From: Paraburkholderia polaris
GTDB lineage: Bacteria; Pseudomonadota; Gammaproteobacteria; Burkholderiales; Burkholderiaceae
Length of the DNA: 64,000 bases
Direction of reading: 5' to 3'
Assembly: GCF_012927345.1 (NCBI RefSeq)
Contig: NZ_JABBGJ010000033.1
Coordinates: 1 to 64,000 of the forward strand
The notes under the pieces: model-generated
What the model saw: only the letters and a program-made list of their open reading frames with translations
The model's database searches: none
Told to the model about the DNA's origin: nothing
Position numbers and translations under genes: made by a program
Shown here: one piece after another, positions 9,197-17,800 of the stretch
Numbering within the stretch: position 1 is the first letter of the stretch
Layout of the letters: each line of letters opens with the position of its first letter

Positions 9197-9212
9197 GGCA
9201 TGCTTCGGATGC

Positions 9213-9239
9213 GGCGCGAATGGCGCGAATGGCGCGAAT
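9213..9239. repeat. 9-bp tandem repeat (GGCGCGAAT)x3
   Basis: Three exact copies lie between the hydrolase stop and the next gene. They are a slippage-type repeat with no obvious function. Confidence 0.85.
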
Positions 9240-9309
9240 GGTGTGACCGGTGCGGCCGACCCAACGCCATGCGCCGCAGAAACCCCAACTACAACATGAC
9301 GGAGACGGT

Positions 9310-10095
9310 ATGACATTTCCCCATCAACTATTCGACATGAGCGGCAAGGTGACCGCCATCACGGGCGGTGCGCGCGGCATCGGTGCGCAGACAGCACGCA
9401 CGCTGGCGGCGGCCGGTTCGGCGGTCGCGGTGCTCGACGTGTTGACGGAACCGGGCGAGCAGCTGGTCGCCGAGATCAATGAGTCGGGCGGCCGCGCGGC
9501 GTTCTGGAAGATGGACGTCACGCAGGAAGACAACGTGCAGCGCGTGTTCGGAGAAATCGCCACCCGCTTTGGGCGGCTCGACGCGCTGGTGAACAACGCC
9601 GGTATCGAAGGTGCGAATCTGCCCACGCACGAAATGACGCTGCAGCAATGGCAGAAGGTCATCGACGTCAATGTGACGGGCGTGTTCCTCTGCACCAAGT
9701 ACGCGATTCCGCACATGCTGACGGCGGGCGGCGGCTCGATCGTGAATCTGTCGTCGATGTATGGGCTGGTTGGCGGCCCGGACGTGCCGGCGTATCACGC
9801 CTCGAAAGGTGCGGTGCGGCTGATGGCGAAGACCGACGCGATGCTGTACGCCACGCAGAATATTCGCGCGAATTCCGTGCATCCCGGCTTTATCCGCACA
9901 CCGCTGCTGGAAGAGGCGTTCGAAAAGCTCGGTGACCCGGAGCAGATTTTCGCGCATATGAAAACGCTCGTGCCGCTCGCGAAGATCGGCGATCCGCAGG
10001 ATATTGCAGCGGGCATTCTGTATCTGGTGTCGCCGGCCGGCCGCTATGTGACCGGCACGGAGTTGGTGATCGACGGCGGCTACACCGCACGCTAG
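9310..10095 (+). CDS. SDR-family oxidoreductase
   Basis: This is a classical 261-residue short-chain dehydrogenase. It has TGGARGIG at residues 18-25, an Asp after the second strand (VAVLDVLT) suggesting NAD preference, NNAG, a Ser in NLSSMYG and the YHASK catalytic pair. The ATG at 9310 is preferred to the upstream frame start because GGAGAC precedes it. It is the second gene of the hydrolase operon. A role in oxidising an alcohol substituent of the pathway substrate is plausible but unproven. Confidence 0.88.
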   Translation: MTFPHQLFDMSGKVTAITGGARGIGAQTARTLAAAGSAVAVLDVLTEPGEQLVAEINESGGRAAFWKMDVTQEDNVQRVFGEIATRFGRLDALVNNAGIEGANLPTHEMTLQQWQKVIDVNVTGVFLCTKYAIPHMLTAGGGSIVNLSSMYGLVGGPDVPAYHASKGAVRLMAKTDAMLYATQNIRANSVHPGFIRTPLLEEAFEKLGDPEQIFAHMKTLVPLAKIGDPQDIAAGILYLVSPAGRYVTGTELVIDGGYTAR

Positions 10096-10103
10096 GAGGA
10101 CGG

Positions 10104-10496
10104 ATGAACACCAGCGAAAACATGAAGGCCCGCCTCGTCGACTATATCGAGGCGTTCAATGCGGCCGACGCTTCGCGCGTCATCGCGCTGTTCGCCGATA
10201 ACGCGAGCATCGAAGACCCGGTCGGCACGCCCTTGAAAGAGGGCAAAAGCGAGATCGAAACGTTCTATACATACGCGACGTCGGTGGGCGCCCGGCTCGA
10301 ACTGATGGCGCCGCCGCGCGGCTCGCACGGCAATAGCGCGTCGATCAGCTTTCGCGTGCATATCACGGCGCAGGACGGCCGGCCCGCACACATCGACGTG
10401 ACCGACGTGATGGACTTCGACGCCGCCGGCAAGATTCTGCGCATGCGTGCGTACTGGGGTGCGGACGATTACCACGTGCTCGCGGACGCGAGCTGA
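10104..10496 (+). CDS. SnoaL / NTF2-like protein, ketosteroid-isomerase type
   Basis: This is a 130-residue cone-fold protein of the NTF2/SnoaL superfamily. The pattern YIEAFNAADASRVIALFADNASIEDPVG at residues about 14-41 is typical of Delta5-3-ketosteroid-isomerase-like proteins, as is the C-terminal MRAYWG strand. It begins 8 bases after the SDR stop behind AGGAGG, so it is co-transcribed. Family members isomerise or hydrate cyclic ketones, so the pair SDR plus KSI-like protein hints at an alicyclic or terpenoid-like substrate (inference). Confidence 0.8.
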   Translation: MNTSENMKARLVDYIEAFNAADASRVIALFADNASIEDPVGTPLKEGKSEIETFYTYATSVGARLELMAPPRGSHGNSASISFRVHITAQDGRPAHIDVTDVMDFDAAGKILRMRAYWGADDYHVLADAS

Positions 10497-10513
10497 ACCG
10501 GCACGGCGGCACG

Positions 10514-11035
10514 ATGGCGCTCTACGAATTCAACGGCAAGCGGCCGCGCGTCGATCCGTCGGCGTACGTTCACCCGAGCGCCGTGCTGATCGGCGACGTG
10601 ACGGTGGGCGCCTGCTGTTACATCGGGCCGCTTGCGAGCCTGCGGGGGGATTTCGGCGCGGTGGTGGTGGAGCGCGGCAGCAACGTGCAGGATAGTTGTG
10701 TGCTGCACACCGGCGTGGCGAATGCTTGCCGGCTTGGCGTCGACAGTCATGTCGGGCACAGCGCGATCATTCACGGCGCGACCCTGGAACCGAACACGAT
10801 GGTCGGCATGCATGCCGTCGTGATGGACGGCGTCGTGCTCGGCGCGACAAGCATCGTGGCCGCTTGCGCGTTCGTCAAGAAGGACTGGCGGGTGCCCGCG
10901 GGCGTGCTGGTGGCCGGGGTGCCAGGGCGCGTGGTGCGCACCCTGAGCGAAGACGAGATCGTGGCGAAATCGTCCGGAACCCGGATTTACCAGCAACTCG
11001 CGGCGGATTGCCTGCGCACGATGCGCAGCGTTTGA
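10514..11035 (+). CDS. Gamma-carbonic-anhydrase-like hexapeptide protein (PaaY/CaiE type)
   Basis: The 173-residue left-handed beta-helix protein has repeated hexapeptides (VHPSAVLIGDVTVGACCYIG) and a metal-type histidine set in VLHTGV, HVGHSAIIHG and VGMHAVV. It is closest in appearance to PaaY and CaiE. PaaY is a thioesterase-like accessory protein in phenylacetate degradation and CaiE serves carnitine metabolism. Here it closes the hydrolase operon, so it probably has a house-cleaning thioesterase-like role for the pathway. No strong ribosome site is visible; it may be translated by coupling. Confidence 0.8.
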   Translation: MALYEFNGKRPRVDPSAYVHPSAVLIGDVTVGACCYIGPLASLRGDFGAVVVERGSNVQDSCVLHTGVANACRLGVDSHVGHSAIIHGATLEPNTMVGMHAVVMDGVVLGATSIVAACAFVKKDWRVPAGVLVAGVPGRVVRTLSEDEIVAKSSGTRIYQQLAADCLRTMRSV

Positions 11036-11075
11036 GGTTCGCCGCCGCGCATCGTGCGGCGCTAAGGTTCAAAGA

Positions 11076-11119
11076 CTGCGGCCGGTTCGACACGCGCGCC
11101 GGCCGCAGCTCGCTTTTTT
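11076..11119 (+). terminator. Rho-independent-type terminator after the hydrolase operon
   Basis: A 10-bp GC stem CTGCGGCCGG / CCGGCCGCAG is followed by CTCGC and six T. It lies between the convergent PaaY-like and LuxR genes. The short spacer before the T tract makes it slightly non-standard. Confidence 0.65.
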
Positions 11120-11126
11120 GTCTCTC

Positions 11127-12128
11127 CTACGTCACATACCCCTGCGCCACGTTGATCAACTGCACGCGATTGCGCACGTTGAACAACTGCCGCAGACGCC
11201 GCAAGTGGTAGTCGACGTTATGCGGCGACAGCCCGAGGAAGTAGGCAATTTCCTTGTCGCGCTGCCCCTGCACGACCGCCTTCAGCACCGCATGCTGCAA
11301 TTCGCTCAGCGAGACGCGCTGCTGCTGCGCGGGCGCGATGCCGATCACGCTCTTCGCGTGCGTCCAGATGAATTCGTGGATCGTGTGCGCGAACATCAGC
11401 GTTTCGGCCACGATCGATTCCGTCATCCAGCGCGGGTTGCCGACCTCTGAGTTGAAGCACAGACTCGCGCTCAGTTCCGGCTCGGGCAGCGGCATCTGCG
11501 TGAGAATCCCGCTTTTGCGGCCGGTGGCCTCCAGCATGTCGATCAGGCCGCCGAGCCTTTCACTGCGCATTTGCGCGCGCGGCAGGTCGGCGCGCATGTC
11601 GACAGTGTTCCAGAGGAACGGCATGCCGGTCGGCGACGCCAGCGCGACGCGCGGGTCGAGCTCGAAATAACGCTCGCGGAAATAGCGCGTGAGCCATGCC
11701 TGCGACTCGTAGCTGGTCAGCACGAACATCGTCTTGTGATGCGCGGTGGTGCGCGTGGCCGAATAGCTGAACGAGTCGAAGCCGAGTTGCCTGATGCGCC
11801 GCCGCACGAATTCGATGCGGTCCTGCGCGCTGCCAAATCGAACCAGCGGACTGATTATCGGCGCGGCCCGCCGCGCGGCGGGCGAGGGCGTGCCGATCTC
11901 CTCCTCGGTGAAGAGCGTGAGAAAACCTGCGGGCGCCATGCCTGATGCGGTGCGGGTGGATGCCCTGGATGCTTCAGCCGCGTGGGCTGATTTCTCGGGT
12001 TGCCGCGTGCCGGCCGGGTAAGCCGGTTGAGCGGTAACCGCTGAGTTGTAAGCCGCCGACACGTGGCTGGCTTCGCCTTGCGGCGAGCCGGTCAGCCAAT
12101 GCGGCAGCGTATCGCATTCGTGTTCCAT
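11127..12128 (-). CDS. LuxR-family regulator with autoinducer-binding domain (solo)
   Basis: The 333-residue protein has a poorly conserved, probably disordered N-terminal 90 residues, an autoinducer-binding domain at about 95-250 and a C-terminal GerE helix-turn-helix (LSELQHAVLKAVVQGQRDKE...NVDYHLRRLRQLF). The six positions important in TraR/LuxR ligand pockets can be matched: Trp and Tyr in QAWLTRYF, Asp-Pro in FELDPRV, Trp in PFLWN and Gly in KSGILTQ. No luxI homologue lies in the window, so it is a solo. Its position beside the hydrolase operon suggests it controls it; LuxR-type regulators such as TeiR/TesR control steroid catabolism in Comamonas. Start chosen at MEHECD. Confidence 0.85.
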   Translation of the reverse strand: MEHECDTLPHWLTGSPQGEASHVSAAYNSAVTAQPAYPAGTRQPEKSAHAAEASRASTRTASGMAPAGFLTLFTEEEIGTPSPAARRAAPIISPLVRFGSAQDRIEFVRRRIRQLGFDSFSYSATRTTAHHKTMFVLTSYESQAWLTRYFRERYFELDPRVALASPTGMPFLWNTVDMRADLPRAQMRSERLGGLIDMLEATGRKSGILTQMPLPEPELSASLCFNSEVGNPRWMTESIVAETLMFAHTIHEFIWTHAKSVIGIAPAQQQRVSLSELQHAVLKAVVQGQRDKEIAYFLGLSPHNVDYHLRRLRQLFNVRNRVQLINVAQGYVT

Positions 12129-12312
12129 GAAACGGTAGCTCCGGCGTTCGAAACGCGTGATGGACGACAACCTGGATGATTAACTATTTCCAAATATTAC
12201 GGTAGCCGGTTCCTTGCTATCATTTTTGAGATCTTGCGCTGACCTCTAACCGGCGACGTGGGTGTGGCAGGGTTTGCTCATGTGCATATAGGACCTCCCA
12301 GAAAGAGACGTG

Positions 12313-13224
12313 ATGGCAAAAATTCCAAAGCTGACAACGACGCTTGCCTACGACCGCTATATGGCGGGCCAGAAACTGGTGTCGAGCGTGGATCGCCCCT
12401 GGCGGCACCTGGTGCTGCGCTCGTATCTCGAACCGGACGAGCAGGAACTGCTGGAGGCGCCTGGCCTGCAGGACGTCACGCTGATGACGCTCGGCAGCGG
12501 CGCCGAATATCTCGAGCGCAACCTGAATGGGCGCTGGGAGAGCGCCGAGCTGCGCGTGGGCGACGTCTGGTTCGTGCCGCCCGTGCCGATCTCGTGGCGC
12601 TGGCGTTCGATCAGCGATGAGCCGCTGTCGACCGTCCATTTGCACCTGGAGCGCAGCCTGATCGACAGCGTCGCCGACCAGATGGAGCTGGGCGGCTCAC
12701 GCGAGCTGTCGCTTGGCGACGCCATGCAGTTTCACGATCCACTGATCGCCGCGATGCTCGGCGCGTTGCATCGCGCCGCGGGCGACCCCACCGACTCGCG
12801 GCTGTATGTCGACGCGTTGGCCCACGCGCTCGCCGCTCATCTGTTGCAACATTACTCGCGCGGCGGTCACGCCGAGACCGGCCTGCCGCCTCATCCCGAG
12901 CGCCTGGTGCCACGCCGCATCCGCCGTGTAACGGATTACATTCGCGCCAATCTTGCCGCCGATCTGGCTATCGGCGAACTGGCTGTGCAGGCCGGGTTAA
13001 GCAGCTTCCACTTTGCTCGTGTGTTCCGCCGCGAGACCGGTGAAACGCCTCATCAGTTCGTGACGCGCTTGCGGCTCGAGGAGGCTGCGCGGCTGCTGCG
13101 GGCCACCGATCAGCCGGTGCTGCAAATCGCGATCGCGGTTGGTTTCGAGAATGCCAGTCATTTCTCCGTGCAGTTCAAGCGTGGCTACGGCGTGACGCCG
13201 CTTGCTTACCGGCTGCGCGGCTGA
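12313..13224 (+). CDS. AraC-family transcriptional regulator
   Basis: The 303-residue protein has an N-terminal cupin-like sensing half and a C-terminal AraC double helix-turn-helix. The latter reads RRVTDYIRANLAADLAIGELAVQAGLSSFHFARVFRRETGETPHQF and ends PLAYRLRG. A GTG immediately precedes the ATG; the ATG is used. It faces away from the LuxR gene and has no obvious operon partner, so its target is unknown. Confidence 0.9.
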   Translation: MAKIPKLTTTLAYDRYMAGQKLVSSVDRPWRHLVLRSYLEPDEQELLEAPGLQDVTLMTLGSGAEYLERNLNGRWESAELRVGDVWFVPPVPISWRWRSISDEPLSTVHLHLERSLIDSVADQMELGGSRELSLGDAMQFHDPLIAAMLGALHRAAGDPTDSRLYVDALAHALAAHLLQHYSRGGHAETGLPPHPERLVPRRIRRVTDYIRANLAADLAIGELAVQAGLSSFHFARVFRRETGETPHQFVTRLRLEEAARLLRATDQPVLQIAIAVGFENASHFSVQFKRGYGVTPLAYRLRG

Positions 13225-13824
13225 GAGTCGGTTGCGCGGCTGGATATTGTGTGGCTCGCCAGCATGCGATGGCCGGGCAGCGTGCCGACGATTGAGGACA
13301 CGCAGGCGTTCGCCGATCGCGATATGCTGTGCTGCCGTGCAGCGCGGAATGGCCGGTCGCCGCGCGGCACAGCGTATCGGGGCCGGCCGCGGTGGGTCAT
13401 CGAAGGCGGGGTTCAATGAATCGCCGCAACGGAAATTACGCACGTTTCGCAGTGTGCTGTGCATTGCGCGGCTTGCAAACTACGAACTTTCGTGGCGCTG
13501 TTCGGGATGAACCTGGCATGGACAGGCCTCGATGCTGATCCGGCCAGTCCTGGAGCCTTCGGATTCAATATGGTGAAGCACGAAGCCGCGTGCAACCGTT
13601 GTGCCTGCTGGGTTGCGGTGGTTCGCGCCGGGTCGCCACTGGCTGGTGGCGGCCTGCGCGATGTGCGGCTGCCGCAGCCACTGGATCAACTGGCCTGACC
13701 AGATGCACGGCAACTGTATCTGTCGAAGCATTGCACCGGCCGACAGAATGTTGCGCCTACAGCCTGGCCCCAGCCGGCGTCTGACCGACCCTTCCATTCA
13801 ACCCGTCACACCGGATACCTAGCG
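13225..13824. other. 600-base stretch with no supported gene
   Basis: Several short frames overlap on both strands, but none has a ribosome site, a domain or consistent codon bias. One plus-strand segment (about 13590-13800) is rich in Trp and Cys codons in one frame and could be a decayed coding remnant, but I cannot identify it. Confidence 0.5.
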
Positions 13825-14250
13825 ATGACCCGACTTCGAATCACCTCCTGCGGCCACGTCTTTACCGCCGAAACCCATCCTGATGCGCCGGAAACCGTGG
13901 CTGCGTTTCTGAAGCTCCTGCCATACCGTCAGAAGATCATCCACGTGCGCTGGAGCGGCGAGGGCTGCTGGGTTCCGCTTGGCGACTTCAAACTCGAGAA
14001 CGACGGCGCGGCAGTCGGCTTCGAAAATCACACAAGCCATCCGTCGGTAGGCGACATCCTGTTCTATCCGGGCGGTTACAGCGAAACGGAGATCATTCTC
14101 GCGTACGGTTCGTGCTGCTTCGCCAGCAAGATGGGTCAGCTTGCGGGTAATCACTTCCTGACCATCGTCGAAGGCAAGGAAAAGCTGCGCGAACTTGGCA
14201 CCAAGGTGCTGTGGGAAGGTGCGCAGGATGTGTTGTTCGAGAAGATCTAA
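13825..14250 (+). CDS. DUF3830 family protein
   Basis: This is a 141-residue cytoplasmic protein matching the DUF3830 family, whose fold is cyclophilin-like. Conserved-looking blocks are HVRWSGEGCWVPLGD, GFENHTSHPSVGDILFYPGG and EIILAYGSCCFASKMGQLAGNHF. Family members are often found near hydantoin or amidohydrolase-type genes, but no such neighbour is present here, so no function is assigned. The ATG directly follows a short CGATG context. Confidence 0.8.
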   Translation: MTRLRITSCGHVFTAETHPDAPETVAAFLKLLPYRQKIIHVRWSGEGCWVPLGDFKLENDGAAVGFENHTSHPSVGDILFYPGGYSETEIILAYGSCCFASKMGQLAGNHFLTIVEGKEKLRELGTKVLWEGAQDVLFEKI

Positions 14251-14330
14251 GGCGGCGGTGTGGTGTTTGCGCCGTTTGTGGATAACGCGTCCTGATCCTG
14301 GTTAATTTTCCCTGCATAAAATGAGTACTG

Positions 14331-14419
14331 GAGGCGCCCGGGGCGGTCTAACCGCTCTCGCGCCTCGACACTTAGTCGTGTCTACCTCGGCGAGCGGCAT
14401 CAGACCGCTCGCTTTTTTT
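14331..14419 (+). ncRNA. Candidate small RNA: three hairpins ending in an intrinsic terminator
   Basis: Three consecutive stems are visible. The first is GAGGCGC (14331-14337) with GCGCCTC (14360-14366), enclosing an inner GCGGT/ACCGC hairpin. The second is GACAC/GTGTC (14367-14382). The third is GCGAGCGG/CCGCTCGC (14390-14412), followed by seven T. A TAAAAT sequence at 14317-14322 is placed like a -10 box just before the first stem; the -35 is weak. No open frame fills the stretch. It lies between the DUF3830 gene and the adhesin upstream region. It could also be an elaborate terminator of the DUF3830 gene. Confidence 0.55.
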
Positions 14420-14439
14420 CGCTCGTTGCCCGTGTGGCG

Positions 14440-14881
14440 CACGGTGTCACGTCGTGATCTCAATGCCCGCTCCCCTGGTTTAAGAAGCGTTAAGAGCGCG
14501 TCTTAATGTCGCCTAAAGATATCCCCGTCGATCTAAGACGTTTGGCACTTTGCGTCCTAAACGGGGTATGTCGTTTGTACTTATTCAAGCGAAAAAATTG
14601 CTTTTAGGAGTTTTCGTATTCGCCAGCTTGTAAGCGGACGGCAAACTATGGCCTCGCGTTTGTCGACCAGGTGAAAGCGCGATGCATTCTTAAGTTCTTC
14701 GACGTTTCGGGTAGATATGTATGTCCGTCATCTCGTTGAGTGGCGGCAAACGAGCGGCGACGTGTTTGTCGGTCAGTGAACGTGCGGTGCATTCTTAAAT
14801 TTCTCAATGTTTAAGTTAAATGATTAGGATTTCTTAAGAAAAATCTTGGTGGCTGTGTTTCGATAAAAATGATTGGGAGGA
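14440..14881 (+). promoter_or_regulatory. Upstream region of the adhesin gene with spaced direct repeats
   Basis: This AT-richer stretch has no gene. Two diverged direct repeats of about 80 bases (about 14632-14715 and 14737-14817) share cores such as TTTGTCG and GCATTCTTAA; the second core occurs at 14684 and 14789, exactly 105 bases apart. TTAAGA/TCTTAA motifs recur around 14480-14506, and a perfect palindrome TTTCTTAAGAAA lies at 14830-14841. GGGAGGA just before the ATG is the ribosome site. The layout suggests paired binding sites for a regulator of adhesin expression. Confidence 0.6.
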
Positions 14882-17800
14882 ATGTTGAATAAGACTTACA
14901 AGACTGTTTGGAATAAAACGACCCGTACCTACGTCGCGGCATCCGAGGTGGTGAAGAGCCGTGGCGCGAAAGGCACATCGGCATGCGGGGCGCTGGTGGC
15001 GGCCGGCGCGGGGTTGTTGGGCGCGTTGGCGTTTTCGCTGCCGGTGAGTGCGGCGGACTGTGGGGTAGAGACCCAAGGGTGTATCAATATGGAGGGAACG
15101 CCGGCAACGCAATCTGCAGACTCGGCAAATCTGGCTACCGGCGATGCCGCCACGCCCGAACAGTTGGCGGTGGCGATCAATAATGCAAGCGCGTTCGCGG
15201 GTCATCCGTCGGTCGCCGCAGTGCAGCGGGTGGGCAGTGCTCAAGCTAGTTCGATGAGTCTCGCGGCGGTTTCTGCGGTGCCTCCCGTGACCGACTACAT
15301 TGCCGTGAGCGAGAACGTCACGGTTGGCGTGGCGACGCATACCTCAACAGACATGAATGCGATGGCGGTCGGACCGACCGCGGCAGCGACCGGGGTCAAT
15401 GCGACAGCGGTCGGCGCTCAGGCCGCCGCCGGCAGTAGCGGGTCGACCGCGATCGGCGCTGCTGCGGCGGCATTGGCGGTGAACGCTACTGTCGTGGGAG
15501 CAGGCGCATCAAGTGGCTTCGACGCAACCAACGGCGTTTCGATCGGCTACAGGGCTGATGCTGAAGGTGCCGATAGCTTGTCGCTTGGAACGAGCAGCAT
15601 GGCGAACGGCGATGGCTCCGTCGCCATGGGAACCAACACCTTCACAGCAACTAGCGCAACTAATGCGCTGGCGCTGGGTACGAACGCGCAGGTCAACACA
15701 CCAGGCTCGGTGGCACTCGGTAGCGGATCGGTGGCCGACCGGGTAAATTCGGTGGCCGTGGGTAGCGCTACGCTGCGCCGTCAAATCATTAATGTGGCCG
15801 ATGGTACGTTCGATTCCGATGCTGCGACCATAGGTCAACTCAAGGGCGTGACCTCGGCGCTCGGCGGCGGTGCGGCGATCAACCCGGACGGCTCGATCGC
15901 CACACCGGCTTACACCATCGCCGGGACGACCTACAACGATGTCGGCGCGGCTTTGGCTGCGGTTGCGAAAAGCAGCGCGGCGGGCAGCGCTGACGCGCTC
16001 CAGTACGACAGCGCAAAGCACGACACCGCGACACTGGGCAATGCGGGCGCGCCGGTCAAGCTCACTAACATCGCGGATGGTGCGCTGTCAGCCTATAGTT
16101 CGGACGCCGTCACGGGCGCGCAGCTTTACAGTACCAACCAGGCGGTCGCGCAGAACACCGTGGATATTGCCGGCATCACCACGAACATCAACAACGGTAC
16201 GATCGGTCTCGTCCAGCAAGACCCCGTCTCCCATGACTTGACCGTTGCAAAAGGCACGGACGGCAAGCACGTCGACTTCACCGGGACCATCGGTCCGCGC
16301 GAATTACTCGGCGTAGCAGCGGGTACGACGGCAGGTTCCGCGGTCAATCTCGGCCAGCTCAGTCCGGTCGTCTCGTCGCTTGGGGGCGGGGCCGCCGTCA
16401 ATACGGACGGTTCAGTAACCGGCCCGACCTATCATGTGCAAGCCGGCACCCAGACCACGGTGGGTAGCGCACTCGGTTCGCTCGACACCGGATTGTCGTC
16501 GTTGCAGACGCAAATCAACGCCGGCACTGTCGGTTTGGTGACACAAGATCCAACGTCTCATGATTTGCTTGTCGGCGCGACGACTGACGGGGCGCGTGTC
16601 AATATGGCGGGCACTGGCGGCGACCGTTCGATATCTGGTGTGGCTGCAGGTGCGATCAATGCCGTCAGCGATCAGGCGGTGAACGGCGCGCAGCTGTATG
16701 CGAATACTGCGAGCACGGCGGCAGCGCTAGGCGGCGGCGCGAAAATCAATCCGGACGGAACGCTCAAGCAGCCCGTCTACAACATCGGCGGAAACAGCTA
16801 TAACGACGTAGGCGCGGCCCTCGCGGCAGCTGTGACAGCCGGCGTTTCGGCGAGCGCCGACTCGGTTCAATACGACTCGACCTCGCACGACACGGTGACG
16901 TTAGGCAACATTGGCACCCCGGTTCGAGTCACCAACGTGCGCGCCGGAGCACTCGCCGCCGACAGTTCAGACGCCGTCAACGGTTCGCAACTGTTCGCGA
17001 CCAACCAGGCGGTCGCGCAGAACACCAGCGACATCGCCGCTAACACCGGCAGCATCACCAACCTCGATCAGCGTGTCACGGACAACACCACCCAGATCAC
17101 CAACCTCGACGCGCGCACCACGACGATCGAAGGGGACGTGAGCAACATCACGAATCAGATCACGAACGGCGAGCTCGGGCTTGTCCAGCAGGATCAGATG
17201 TCGCGCAATCTCACTGTCGCCAAGGACACCGACGGCGCCAGCGTCGATTTCACCGGCACCGCCGGCGCACGCGAACTGACGGGGATCGCGGCCGGCACCA
17301 CGGATACGTCCGCGGTAAACCTCGGGCAGCTCAAGCCGGTGGCGGCTGCACTCGGCGGCGGCGCGCAGATCAATGCCGACGGTTCGCTGACCGGTCCCAC
17401 CTATCATATGCAGGGCGGCACGCAGACCACCGTCGGCGATGCGCTCGGCTCGCTCGACAGCGGGCTAACCACCTTGCAGCAAAACATGGAGACCGGCGGC
17501 ATTGGCATCGTCACGCAAGATTCCGTGTCGCGCATCATCAACGTCGGCGCGACGACGGACGGCACGCTGATCAACATGGCCGGTACGGCGGGCAACCGTG
17601 TGGTCACCGGCGTGGCGTCCGGCGCGGTCAACGCCGCGAGCGCGGATGCGATCAACGGCTCGCAACTCTATACGCACGCGGCAAGTACTGCGGTGGCGCT
17701 CGGTGGTGGCTCGACGGTCAATTCGGACGGCTCGGTGACGGCGCCCTCGTACAGCGTGGGTGGCACGGTCGTGAACAACGTCGGCAGCGCGATCAGCAAT

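Noticed and set aside
11127..12128. Part of a complete LuxI/LuxR quorum-sensing pair
   Set aside because: No luxI-type synthase is encoded anywhere in the window.
14331..14419. A known riboswitch upstream of the adhesin
   Set aside because: The structure ends in a strong terminator more than 450 bases before the adhesin start and does not match a riboswitch class I can recall.
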